Source: Ignisphaera cupida
Lineage (GTDB): Archaea; Thermoproteota; Thermoprotei_A; Sulfolobales; Ignisphaeraceae
NCBI RefSeq assembly: GCF_030186535.1
Contig: NZ_JASNVW010000003.1
Coordinates: forward strand, 186,001 to 250,000
Direction: 5' to 3'
DNA length: 64,000 bases
Under the pieces are notes generated by a model. It was not told the DNA's origin, made no database searches, and saw only the letters and a list, made by a program, of their open reading frames with translations. The translations under genes and the position numbers were made by a program. Numbering within the stretch: the first letter of the stretch is position 1; every line of letters starts with the position of its first letter. Shown here piece by piece: positions 45,398 through 54,563 of the stretch.

Positions 45398-46677
45398 TTA
45401 GTGTGGGGAGGTCTGGGCTACATTCCGGGCCTCCACCCGGTTTAGCCTCGCGCCCGGTCTTAGGCGCGTTACCCCTACCCTGGTTAGTGCGGGGCTTGGG
45501 GATATGGCTCTTCTCTTTGAGAATATGTTGAATGCTCCCACGAGGTCTGCGTTGAATACTTTGTTATGCTTATAGCATTTGAGCAATCCTCTATATATTC
45601 TCTCATGATTTTCTATTGCTCTGCATATTGGGCATGTTCTCGATGTGTCTTTCTCATCAACATACTCTACTTCAATACCATATTCCTCTCCAACCTCTTT
45701 CACCCTTCTTAATAAGTAGCCATAGCTCCATATATGCATCACCTCGAAGTTTATCTTGGAGCCTTTACCAGGCTTCTGAGAAACATACTTTGAATATCCT
45801 ATGAATATCTTCCTCACACCTCTATGGTATAACCATTCTATAGAGTTTCTAACAGCCCAGTCTATGTAGCATTTGATCTGCCTTCTCCACTTCTTAAACA
45901 TCCTCCTAAGCCTCTTAGAAAACTTCAAACCATATCTATTCAAAGTACTCTGGTAATCAGAGATTTTGCTCCTTCAGTAGAAGCTTATGGATTTCAATGA
46001 CCTTCCATTCACTAGCAGTGCAGATCTATCCTCAACATATATGGCTAAGAGGTTATTAATACCTATATCTATTCCAGCTTCTCTATCTCCAAGAGGTTTG
46101 AGAAGTATTCTAAGGATGCTGCCTCTTACTATCCTCCTCTCAACCTCGTATGATACGTGTACATATCACTTCTTCTCGTCATGGTCATAGTGTATCTCAG
46201 CTCTACCCTGCCTCCCAGCTATATGTATCTTCCCAGAATATCTAATCCTAATAGATCCAACAGCTCCCAGGCCCTTGATAATTATGTATTCACCCTCGAT
46301 TCTATACTGATCGTTTCTAAGCACAGTCCACAACGTTTTCCTCCCACCCCTCTTCCTATACCCCGGTGGATTGACCCTTGCCATGAATGGTGGTGTTCTG
46401 CCCTCCTTTCTAGCCTTTAGCAATCCGAAGAAGGATCTCCAGGCTCATCGTTTTTATTCAGGATTTGCTGTGCTGTAGCAGAACCTATTAGCATTTTGTA
46501 CTTCTCGTAAAACTTCTTGTATGTGTTCCTAAGATCCACTCTTTTGGTTTCGAAGAACTGTCTTCTCCTAGCATAGTTGACCTCATTCCAAAGCTTAGAG
46601 GATAGACTGCATAAAGCTCTCAACCCCGCCTCAGTCTCTTCATCTAGCAGCAGCCTCAGCATCACCACTCTCTTCAA
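45398..46677 (-). pseudogene. tnpB: tnpB (RNA-guided nuclease), broken by one frameshift and two stops
   Basis: Read from ATG at 46677, the N-terminal 80 residues end at a 1-nt deletion near 46442, where EAWRSFFGLLKARKEG would be expected. The second frame carries the beta-rich middle, then an in-frame TGA at 46168-46166 after DHDEKK, then AGIDIGINNLLAIYVED (RuvC-I Asp), a second TGA at 45976-45974 after SISFY, and finally SRTCPICRAIENH with a zinc-ribbon-like motif and NADLVGAFNI (RuvC-III Asp). Both TGA codons stand where TGG (Trp) is expected, so each needs one G-to-A change. All nuclease motifs are preserved, suggesting recent decay. Confidence 0.8.
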
Positions 46678-47032
46678 GATACCACGCTCGGAGCCCTGAC
46701 GGGCATAGAGATAGATTGGCCATCTCTATATTGCAACCGCTAGAGAGTAGCCCGCCAAGACCCCGAAGATATAGAGGATAAAGAGCTTATAAACCTTAGC
46801 CATCCCCGTCCTAAAGAGCAAGGCTTTCAGTTGTAAAGAATTCAACACTTTTCCTATGTATTTAAATGCTGTTCTTTTCTTAAAGTTCTTTACATTGCTT
46901 AATAAAAGAGTGGAAATACATGGTTTTTTAAAAGCACTACTTTTTTGACACAACCTCTAGAAACGCCATAGAAGTTTTGCAAGATATGCTTAATACTTAT
47001 TAGCAGAAGAATAATTTCTTCGAATCTATAGG

Positions 47033-47746
47033 GTGCTTGATGTGAGTGTGCTATTGCTTAAAAATGTTAGCATAGCTGTTAGTGAGAAAATCGTGCTTGA
47101 AGATGTTAATATGTCTGTTGAGAAAAATGATGTTGTGTTTCTTCTAGGTCCCAATGGGGCAGGTAAAACAACTTTGCTAAGAGCTTTAGTGGGTTTTCCT
47201 GGTTACAATATTGTGTCTGGTAGAATCTTTTTTGAGGGAGAGGATATAACTAACACTAGTATGGAGACCAGAGTTTCTAAAGGTATTGCCATAGCTCATC
47301 AAATACCACCGAAATTAATGGGTGTAAGAGTTAGGCAATTGCTTGAGGCTTTGTGTCACAAGAATAAATGTGATGTGTATGAAATAGCTGATGATCTTGG
47401 TATACTGCATCTTCTTGATAGAGAATTTGGCAAGGGCTTTTCAGGTGGTGAGCTTAAAAGAGTTGAAATAGCGACTTTACTAGCACAAAAACCTAAGCTA
47501 GCTCTTATAGATGAGCCTGATAGTGGTGTTGATGTTGATTCTATTGAAATTGTGGCTAAAGCAATTAAAAAAGTTATAGAGTTATCTCCTTATAAATCAG
47601 CTATAATAGTTACTCACTCTGCATTGATATCGAGATACATAGAGCCTACAAAGGTTTGCATCATAGCTTCCAAAGCCATAAGAGCTTGCAATGGTAAGGA
47701 GCTCATAGACGAGGTGTTTAAGCATGGGTTTAGGGAGCTGGCTTAA
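47033..47746 (+). CDS. sufC: Fe-S cluster assembly ATPase SufC
   Basis: 237 residues. ABC ATPase with Walker A GPNGAGKTT (about residue 39), signature FSGGELKRVEI and Walker B LIDEPDSGVD, of the SufC type with a late ITHS-like histidine (IVTHSAL). It provides ATP-driven scaffold opening for Fe-S cluster assembly with SufB. Start GTG at 47033. It overlaps sufB by 23 nt. Confidence 0.92.
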   Translation: MLDVSVLLLKNVSIAVSEKIVLEDVNMSVEKNDVVFLLGPNGAGKTTLLRALVGFPGYNIVSGRIFFEGEDITNTSMETRVSKGIAIAHQIPPKLMGVRVRQLLEALCHKNKCDVYEIADDLGILHLLDREFGKGFSGGELKRVEIATLLAQKPKLALIDEPDSGVDVDSIEIVAKAIKKVIELSPYKSAIIVTHSALISRYIEPTKVCIIASKAIRACNGKELIDEVFKHGFRELA

Positions 47747-48911
47747 AGAAATAGAGACTAGGGCTCGTGAAGGCCTGAACAAACCCTCACCCTATGGCAT
47801 TGATGTTGATGTAACACAGTTTCTAGAGGTTAAAGAAGGTAAGCCTAGCTTAGATGAGTCTAGGGTTAAGGAGGTGGGTGTGGATCTTTCAGCCAAGGCT
47901 CTTTATACACAAGTTGATCAACTTTATTTTAAGTATCTTAGCAAAATACCAGGGGTAGAGGTTATGAAAATAGAAGACTTTGTGGAGAGTAATAGAGATG
48001 AGGCTAGGGAATATGTTTGGAAACTTATTGATCCAGGCAAGGATAAGTATACTGCTTTAGCTGCTCTTAGAGGTAGAGGTGGATATTTCATAAGAATTAA
48101 GAAAAATACTAAAGTTGAAGAGCCTATAATGGCCTGTTTATTTATGAGTATAGGGGGTTTGCAAGCACCACATAATATTGTCATTGCTGAAAAGGGTTCT
48201 GAAGCAACTGTTTATACTGGTTGCACCATAGCACCTGAAGTAATAGGGCTTCATGTAGGTATATCGGAATTTTATGTTGAAGAGAATGCAACTCTTAGAT
48301 TTGTAATGGTTCATTCATGGAATAAGGTATCTCATGTAAGACCGAGAACAGCTGTTTATGTAGGACCTAATGGTAAGTACATTTCCTACTACGTTAATCT
48401 CTCAAAGGTAAAAACACTTCAAACATATCCAATTGTCTATTTAAGTGATAATGCATATACATATTTAGCATCTATAATACTTGGTTTAGAGGATTCTGAT
48501 ATAGATGTTGGTAGTGGAGCTAATCTCAATGGAGAAAACGCTGCTGCAGAAATAGTTTCAAGATCTTTAGCAAGAGACAGTGCTAAAATAGTTGCTAGAG
48601 CCTCTATAATGGGTAGACATGGCAAGGGACATATAGACTGCAGAGGCCTTATGCTATCGGATAAGGCAGTTATTAGAACAATACCAGAACTCTATGCATT
48701 AACCCCAAACACTATCTTAACTCATGAAGCTTCAATAGGAAGACTAGCTGAAGATGAAATAAACTATCTCATAAGCAAGGGATTTGCAAAGGACGAGGCC
48801 ATAGCAATTCTTTTAAGAGGGTTTATAAGTGTTGAGATTAAGGGTTTACCTAAAAAAGTTCAAGAATATATAGAAACCGTGGAAAAGCTAACAGTTGAAA
48901 AAAGCATGTAA
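47724..48911 (+). CDS. sufB: Fe-S cluster assembly scaffold SufB
   Basis: 395 residues of the SufB/SufD beta-helix family. The central region (VYTGCTIAPEVIGLHVGISE and on) and the late HIDCRGLMLSDKAVI and PNTILTHEASIGRL, with a conserved Cys and His, match SufB. Archaea usually have sufC-sufB only, as here. It receives sulfur and iron for cluster assembly together with SufC. Confidence 0.9.
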   Translation: MGLGSWLKEIETRAREGLNKPSPYGIDVDVTQFLEVKEGKPSLDESRVKEVGVDLSAKALYTQVDQLYFKYLSKIPGVEVMKIEDFVESNRDEAREYVWKLIDPGKDKYTALAALRGRGGYFIRIKKNTKVEEPIMACLFMSIGGLQAPHNIVIAEKGSEATVYTGCTIAPEVIGLHVGISEFYVEENATLRFVMVHSWNKVSHVRPRTAVYVGPNGKYISYYVNLSKVKTLQTYPIVYLSDNAYTYLASIILGLEDSDIDVGSGANLNGENAAAEIVSRSLARDSAKIVARASIMGRHGKGHIDCRGLMLSDKAVIRTIPELYALTPNTILTHEASIGRLAEDEINYLISKGFAKDEAIAILLRGFISVEIKGLPKKVQEYIETVEKLTVEKSM

Positions 48912-49035
48912 ATAGTCAAAATAGATTCTTTCTACTCTTTCAAGAATCTAACCTCATTACATTGCCCAAAAATATATAAAAACACCTATATATTCTTATT
49001 ATAAAGAATACTGATCATGATTGTGGTGTAGTTAA

Positions 49036-49908
49036 TTGTTAAAAGAAAAAGTGGTTATGTTAAAACTTGCAACTCTATTTATGTTTCTGCTAATTGTGAG
49101 TAGCTTGGTCTTGGCATATTCAAAACCTGTTAGTGTTATATACATAGATAGCAATGGTGTTGTACACATCAATGCTACTATTTATCTAACAACAGGTTTA
49201 AACATTATTTATTTACCAGCGCCTCCAGTTATTGAAACAGTTTCTATTTCCCTAAATGGCCAAGAACTACCTTTTCTATATAATAGCAGTGCTAATGCAT
49301 TATATGTAGTGGCTTTCACTAGTGGAAATTGCACTATTAACTATGTGGCAAATGTTAGTATTGAAAACAATGTTTTTACACTTCATCTCTCAAATGGGTA
49401 TATGTATAGGTTATTACTTGATCCAAACATAATTTTGTTAAATGTTCCAAGAAACATATCTAGATATGGATACATAAACAGGTCTATACTATACATAGAG
49501 TTTTCTGATAAGCAAGTTATAAGCTACATTGTAAAGCCACCAGCAACTGTATCAACTCCAATTACAACACAAAAAACTGAGATGCCACAACAATTTTTAT
49601 CTTCAGCATTCTTGTTCATAGTTATAGCCTTGGCTATTGTAATTGCCTTGTCACTCTACATTTATTTTATAAGATTTAGAGGTGGGAAAGGAAAGGAATT
49701 GGAATTATTAAATGAAGTTGACTTAGCAATATTGAGAGCTCTTGAAAAGAGAGGTGGATCTGCTCTTCAATCAGAGTTGCAAAAAGATGTTGCTATTCCA
49801 AGAACAACCCTGTGGAGACATGTAAGGAAGCTTGAAAAACTTGGCTATGTTAGAATTGAAAAGGTTGGTTTACAAAATAGAGTTGTTTTGGTTAAGAAAC
49901 TTCGCTAG
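49036..49908 (+). CDS. Membrane-anchored winged-helix regulator with extracellular domain
   Basis: 290 residues. Signal/anchor at about 8-28, an outer beta-rich domain to about residue 180 with sequons, a membrane helix (about 188-213), then a C-terminal winged helix (about 225-290, LQSELQKDVAIPRTTLWRHV). This is the COG2512-like layout of archaeal membrane-bound regulators that could sense an outside signal. TTG at 49036 or ATG at 49057. It converges with moaDE with a 17-nt overlap at the ends. Confidence 0.75.
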   Translation: MLKEKVVMLKLATLFMFLLIVSSLVLAYSKPVSVIYIDSNGVVHINATIYLTTGLNIIYLPAPPVIETVSISLNGQELPFLYNSSANALYVVAFTSGNCTINYVANVSIENNVFTLHLSNGYMYRLLLDPNIILLNVPRNISRYGYINRSILYIEFSDKQVISYIVKPPATVSTPITTQKTEMPQQFLSSAFLFIVIALAIVIALSLYIYFIRFRGGKGKELELLNEVDLAILRALEKRGGSALQSELQKDVAIPRTTLWRHVRKLEKLGYVRIEKVGLQNRVVLVKKLR

Positions 49909-50617
49909 ACTTTTTAATTCTCTTTCCATCTCCAATTACATAGAAATATCCATCATCTCTTTTCTCAAGCTTATATATAGGAACCTCGTGCTTCACTCTT
50001 TCCAAAACTCTTGACAAGGTATTCAAAGCATCTTTTCTATTTTTAGAGGCAACGAGTATGTACAAAGTTTTTTCACCTGGTTTTGCCAAGCCAACTCTAT
50101 GCATAATTTCAATAGCCTTGACATCTTCCACCATGCTTTCTTCCAATGCTATTTTTTCTAAGGCTTTTGTAGCATATGGTTCATAGGCATCGTAAACAAG
50201 CTCCTTAACTTTGTGACCTTCAACAACATCCTTAACAACTCCTATAAAGATTGCTATAGCGCCTACACCCTCTCCACCAAGCCTCTTCAGAACACTCTCA
50301 ATCCTAGTATTAAAATCTATTTCACTATCATCTTTAAACAATTTAGCATAAACATGCTTAGATCCGCCAGAAGCAGGTGGCAATAATGCTATGTCATCTC
50401 TCTCACTAACTCTGGTGGAATCTGTAGCAACAATGCCATTAACCATGAAAATTGGTTCAATACTATTCATCAATTCCCTAAATTTATAACTCATATTTGA
50501 TAAAATTTCCTTGAGTTTTGCAATAGTGATTTCGTTTCCATCATCTACTTGAATTTCTATCTCCTTTGCATTAAATGCTTCTCTAAATATTGAAAACAAT
50601 TTAACCTTTAGCTTCAT
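49892..50617 (-). CDS. MoaD-MoaE fusion (molybdopterin synthase)
   Basis: 241 residues. Residues 1-85 are a MoaD ubiquitin-like domain ending PPASGG (Gly84-Gly85). Residues 86-241 are MoaE, with VVKDVVEGHKVKELVYDAYE and the catalytic RVGLAKPGEKTLYILVAS to VPIYKLEK. MoaD normally needs a free C-terminal Gly-Gly thiocarboxylate to donate sulfur for molybdopterin; here it is followed by SKHVY, so either cleavage after Gly85, as reported for the fused MoaX of Mycobacterium tuberculosis, or a different mechanism is needed. Confidence 0.9.
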   Translation of the reverse strand: MKLKVKLFSIFREAFNAKEIEIQVDDGNEITIAKLKEILSNMSYKFRELMNSIEPIFMVNGIVATDSTRVSERDDIALLPPASGGSKHVYAKLFKDDSEIDFNTRIESVLKRLGGEGVGAIAIFIGVVKDVVEGHKVKELVYDAYEPYATKALEKIALEESMVEDVKAIEIMHRVGLAKPGEKTLYILVASKNRKDALNTLSRVLERVKHEVPIYKLEKRDDGYFYVIGDGKRIKKSSEVS

Positions 50618-50779
50618 CAGCCGAAACCTCCTCTAATCATCTACTCATTCCACCCTACGAGTTCATCACTAGAATTCTTTTAAGAATAAAACTTAATAAC
50701 TTTATATGTGTTATATTAATGTGGAAGAGGTGTTTTCGAAAAGCATTGTTTGCTAATATTAATTATCTTGGTGCATCTC

Positions 50780-51505
50780 ATGAGAATCTTTAAACAGGTT
50801 ATTCAAGTTATTAAGGTTCTGGAAGCGTTTTCAACACTTCTTATTCTTATTGTAGTAAGCATGGTGATATTTGTTTTTAGAAAAGCCTTTATTCGCTTCT
50901 TTCTCACTACAAACTTTCTATTAGCATCGTTTTTAATTTCCTTTGTAGCATCTGTATCTATAGTTCCAATACCATACACATATATATTGTTTCTAATAGC
51001 ATCAGTATATAAAATGAGCTTGAGCTACATTGTTTTGCTTTCACTAGTAAGTGGATTGGGTTCTGCACTTGGAGAGGCAATTGCATGGGTTATTGGAAAA
51101 GCTAGTAGAGCAGCACTAAAGGATACAGGGTATTTCAATAGATTGGAAAGCCTTTTGAAACTAGTTGATATATGGGGATACAAAGCTGTTGCTTTATTGG
51201 TATTCATATTTGCATTTACACATTTACCTGATAAGGTTCTGTATATACCACTTGGCATGATGGGGTATAGCATATGGAAAGTTATGCCAGTAACCTTCAT
51301 TGGAAAATTTCTAATGATAATATCGATTTTGCTTGTTGGAAATGTTTGGGGAGCTCTTGGAGAATTCTTCATAGGAAATGAGGCAACAATGTTTGTGCTC
51401 TCAACTATTTTATTGGTTGCTACAATGGCTGCTACATTATTTGTTAAATGGGATAATATACTTTTAAACTATTTACAAAGAAGAATTGTGAAAATTGAAA
51501 AATAG
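50780..51505 (+). CDS. VTT/SNARE-associated-domain membrane protein (DedA-like)
   Basis: 241 residues from ATG at 50780, preceded by ggtg; TTG at 50750 is an alternative. Several membrane helices, and the characteristic re-entrant part with GSALGEAIAWVIG and PDKVLYIPLGMMGYSIWK as in archaeal VTT-domain proteins, which are proposed lipid scramblases/transporters. Substrate unknown. Confidence 0.7.
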   Translation: MRIFKQVIQVIKVLEAFSTLLILIVVSMVIFVFRKAFIRFFLTTNFLLASFLISFVASVSIVPIPYTYILFLIASVYKMSLSYIVLLSLVSGLGSALGEAIAWVIGKASRAALKDTGYFNRLESLLKLVDIWGYKAVALLVFIFAFTHLPDKVLYIPLGMMGYSIWKVMPVTFIGKFLMIISILLVGNVWGALGEFFIGNEATMFVLSTILLVATMAATLFVKWDNILLNYLQRRIVKIEK

Positions 51506-51587
51506 TTACAACTTCGTAATTCTTGCTTATAGTAACTTTATTAAAAAGTTTTATTTCTGAACCTTTTAATAACTATATGGTGAAATT

Positions 51588-53081
51588 ATGAACAAAATAA
51601 TTGTGCTGGCATTTGATTTAGGTGCTTCAAGCTGTAGAGCAATGATTGGTGTTGTAGATGAGAAGGAGAAGACAGTAAGTGTTGAGGAGCTTTATAGATG
51701 GCCTAATTTCATGATTAGAGTTGGTGATAGTCTTTACTGGGATGTTTTAAGAATATGGCATGAAATGAAGAATGCTATTAAAATGGCCTATAGAAAATTT
51801 GGTAAAGACCTTGTCTCCATAGGTGTTGATACATGGGGTATAGACTTTGCCTTGTTAGATGAAAGAGGAATGCTTATTGAAAATCCTCACACATATAGAG
51901 ATCCTAGAACAGAGGGTATGATGGAAGAAGTTTTTAAGAGAGTTCCAAAAGAGAGAATCTATGAGAGAACAGGTATACAATTCATTAGAATCAATACACT
52001 CTATCAAATATTCTCAATGGTTTTTCACAACGATCCAAAGCTGAAAATAGCGAAAACATTTCTTATGATACCAGACCTCTTTAACTATTGGCTAACAGGA
52101 GAAAAGTTTGCAGAGTATACAGAGGCTACAACAACACAGTTTCTTGACCCAGGGGCAAAGAAGTGGACATTCGATATTTTAGAGGCTTTGGGTGTTCCAA
52201 CACATATATTTCCAGAGGTTATAGAGCCTGGAACAAGAATTGGGAAAATCGATCCAAGGCTTGCTTCTGAACTTGATATTCCAAAGGATATAGATGTTGT
52301 TGCACCTGCAACCCATGACACAGCTTCTGCTATTGCTGCAGGTCCTATGGTTGCTGAAGATGTGGGCTATGTTAGCTCAGGTACATGGTCTCTTGTTGGT
52401 GTTGAGCTTCCCCATCCACTTATAAATAAAAAGGCTATGGAATACAACTACACTAATGAAGGTGGGGCATTTAACACAATAACATTTCTAAGAAATATTC
52501 AGGGAATGTGGATTGTTGAGGAAATTAGAAGGGTTTTGGCTGATAAGGGACAGCAGCTATCGTATGATGAAATATTGAAAATGGCTCAAGAAGCCAAACC
52601 ATTTACGGCATTCATAGATCCAGATTATGAAGGTTTTATAGCTCCTGAGAATATGGTAGAAGCAATAAATGCTTATTTAGAGAAGACAGGACAGAGAAAG
52701 CCACAGAGTCTTGGAGAGCTTTTCAGAATTGTTTTTGAGAGTCTAGCATTTAAGTACAGACTTGTGTTTGAACAAGCAGAGGATTTGCTTGGTAGAAAGC
52801 TTAGAGGTATTAACATATTTGGTGGTGGATCTAGAAACTGGTTCCTAAATCAGTTAACAGCTGACTTTACAAACAAAACTGTTTATGCAGGACCTGAAGA
52901 GGCCACATCAATAGGCAATGTTTTGCTGCAGGTTGCTGGGCTAGGTATTATAAAGTCTTTGAAGGAGCTTAGAGAATACATTAAAAACTCTTACAAGATC
53001 AGAGTCTTTGAGCCTAGGTATAGCGGCGAGTATGAAGAAGCATACGAAAAGTTTCTTGGAGTTATTGGCTATAGAAGGTGA
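51588..53081 (+). CDS. FGGY-family carbohydrate kinase, rhamnulokinase-like
   Basis: 497 residues. The N-terminal phosphate-binding FDLGASSCR is of the ASKHA fold; SIGVDTWGIDFALL and later NIFGGGSRNWFLNQLTADF match L-rhamnulose-kinase (RhaB) type proteins, which phosphorylate ketoses at C1. It is followed, after 7 nt, by a second FGGY kinase. The substrate may be L-rhamnulose, or a ketopentose such as ribulose, given the RuBisCO next door. No rhamnose isomerase is visible in the window; an L-fucose-isomerase-like gene is. Confidence 0.85.
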   Translation: MNKIIVLAFDLGASSCRAMIGVVDEKEKTVSVEELYRWPNFMIRVGDSLYWDVLRIWHEMKNAIKMAYRKFGKDLVSIGVDTWGIDFALLDERGMLIENPHTYRDPRTEGMMEEVFKRVPKERIYERTGIQFIRINTLYQIFSMVFHNDPKLKIAKTFLMIPDLFNYWLTGEKFAEYTEATTTQFLDPGAKKWTFDILEALGVPTHIFPEVIEPGTRIGKIDPRLASELDIPKDIDVVAPATHDTASAIAAGPMVAEDVGYVSSGTWSLVGVELPHPLINKKAMEYNYTNEGGAFNTITFLRNIQGMWIVEEIRRVLADKGQQLSYDEILKMAQEAKPFTAFIDPDYEGFIAPENMVEAINAYLEKTGQRKPQSLGELFRIVFESLAFKYRLVFEQAEDLLGRKLRGINIFGGGSRNWFLNQLTADFTNKTVYAGPEEATSIGNVLLQVAGLGIIKSLKELREYIKNSYKIRVFEPRYSGEYEEAYEKFLGVIGYRR

Positions 53082-53088
53082 TTAGAGT

Positions 53089-54546
53089 ATGGCAAAGCAG
53101 TTTTTCATAGGAATAGATGTTGGTAGTAGTGGAGTTCGTGTAGAGGTGTATGATGTTGAAGGAAATCTTATATCTGCTGGAAAAGCCAGTATAACCAAGC
53201 AAGATGTTGTTGAATGGATTAAGGCCATAGAAAATGCAACACCTTCTGTTGTGAAAAACTGTGTTGATTGTGAAAAGCACGTTTCCATAGATAGTACCTC
53301 AGGCACATTTGTAGCTATAGATAAGTATGGTAATGTTTTGTATGGTCCAGTTATGTACTATGAGAAGAGAAGTGATGTATTTGAGGAAATAAAAAATGTT
53401 GATGCTGTTAATGAGCTTGCTAAACATGGTGTTAGTGTTGATGCATCATCACCATTTGTTAAAATACTCTACATAAAGAAACATTTTGGTAAACTCTATG
53501 AAGGTATCTATAAATTTGTTCCCGCAGCAACCTGGCTTCTATACAAACTTTGCTATGATGAGGGAGAGCAGTGGGAGGACATTAAAACAGATTATACAAA
53601 TGCTTTAAAGTTTGGTTTAGACATTTTATCTACACCACCAAAGTGGTTTGAGCTTCTGTTCAATTCTATAGGCATTGAACTAGAAAAGCTACCAGACCTA
53701 GCATCATCTGGAGAATTTATATGCAAGGCAAAAAGTCGCATGGCGCAAAACATTGGATTATACAATGCATTTGTTTACCAGGGTATGACAGATGGTAATG
53801 CAGCTGCACTGGCTGGTGGAGCTCTTGGAAAAGGAGATGTGAATATATATACAGGCTCTACAACAGTACCAAAAATTTCTGTTGATAAAATTGTTATGCA
53901 TCCAGCCATATACTACCACATACATCCACTAGATGGATACTTAGCAGGATCTGCAACAGGTTTTACCGGTGCCTACCTCTCATGGTTTGCAGAAAAAGTT
54001 TTTGGATTTTCTGTAGAAGAGGCATTTAGATATATAGAAGTTGTTGAGGCTGGAACAGAGTATGTATTCTTTCCATATGGTGATAGAGGTCCATTCTACG
54101 ACCCAAAATTAGCACCTGCATTTATAAATGTTGCTATGTATGATCAGCCTAGGGATATTGTTGTGGGTAGAATATTGAGAAGCATCGTACTTGGAATAAC
54201 AATGCTGGAGAACATGTATCTAAACCTATTTCAAAACTTGTTCAACGTTAGAATAAGCGAGGTAAACCTAACTGGTGGTGCTGCTAAATCAAAGCTTTGG
54301 AATAGGATAAGAGCTTCTGTATATGGCCGAAGAGTTATTGTTCATGGTGATTTAATTGGTGTTGGAACAATTATACCAGTGCTCTACAGAAGCAAAATAT
54401 ACACAAATATTGGTGAAATTAAGCAGAGGTTTCTAAAACCAGTTGAGTTTATAGATCCTGATAAGGAGCTGACAAAAATCTATGAAAAATTCAAAGAGAA
54501 ATTTGAGGAAATGTGGATGAGATTACGAGAAGTTTACAAAATATAA
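53089..54546 (+). CDS. Second FGGY-family carbohydrate kinase
   Basis: 485 residues. N-terminal GIDVGSSGVRVEVYD (phosphate loop), then SIDSTSGTFVAID, then YQGMTDGNAAALAGGALGKG and VNLTGGAAKSKLWNRIRASV, all of the FGGY fold, closer to ribulokinase/xylulokinase-like kinases than to the neighbour. Co-transcribed with it (7-nt gap). Substrate unknown; a ketose such as D-ribulose is a reasonable possibility. Ends 18 nt from the phosphatase gene, which runs towards it. Confidence 0.85.
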   Translation: MAKQFFIGIDVGSSGVRVEVYDVEGNLISAGKASITKQDVVEWIKAIENATPSVVKNCVDCEKHVSIDSTSGTFVAIDKYGNVLYGPVMYYEKRSDVFEEIKNVDAVNELAKHGVSVDASSPFVKILYIKKHFGKLYEGIYKFVPAATWLLYKLCYDEGEQWEDIKTDYTNALKFGLDILSTPPKWFELLFNSIGIELEKLPDLASSGEFICKAKSRMAQNIGLYNAFVYQGMTDGNAAALAGGALGKGDVNIYTGSTTVPKISVDKIVMHPAIYYHIHPLDGYLAGSATGFTGAYLSWFAEKVFGFSVEEAFRYIEVVEAGTEYVFFPYGDRGPFYDPKLAPAFINVAMYDQPRDIVVGRILRSIVLGITMLENMYLNLFQNLFNVRISEVNLTGGAAKSKLWNRIRASVYGRRVIVHGDLIGVGTIIPVLYRSKIYTNIGEIKQRFLKPVEFIDPDKELTKIYEKFKEKFEEMWMRLREVYKI

Positions 54547-54563
54547 CTTTTTAACATTGTTTC

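Larger units (their letters stand above)
45361..46846 (-). mobile_element. Decayed IS200/IS605-family TnpB element
   Basis: The element is bounded on the left by ctgacctcctccccgc (45361-45376) and on the right by the left-end motif aggctttcagttg (46821-46833) with an imperfect hairpin, gttg...caac (46830-46846). It encodes only tnpB, on the minus strand; no tnpA (Y1 transposase) is present. The 120 nt next to the right end are GC-rich and structured (gcgggg, cgcgcccggtcttaggcgcg), as expected for the omega-RNA scaffold. The outer edge at high coordinates is approximate. Confidence 0.8.

Noticed and set aside
45987-46420. Plus-strand frames inside the TnpB element
   Set aside because: They are antisense to the recognisable RuvC region of tnpB.
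46726-46953. Minus-strand frame of 75 codons upstream of tnpB
   Set aside because: It runs through the left end of the TnpB element, including its hairpin, and shows no family pattern; only the last 25 codons look membrane-like.
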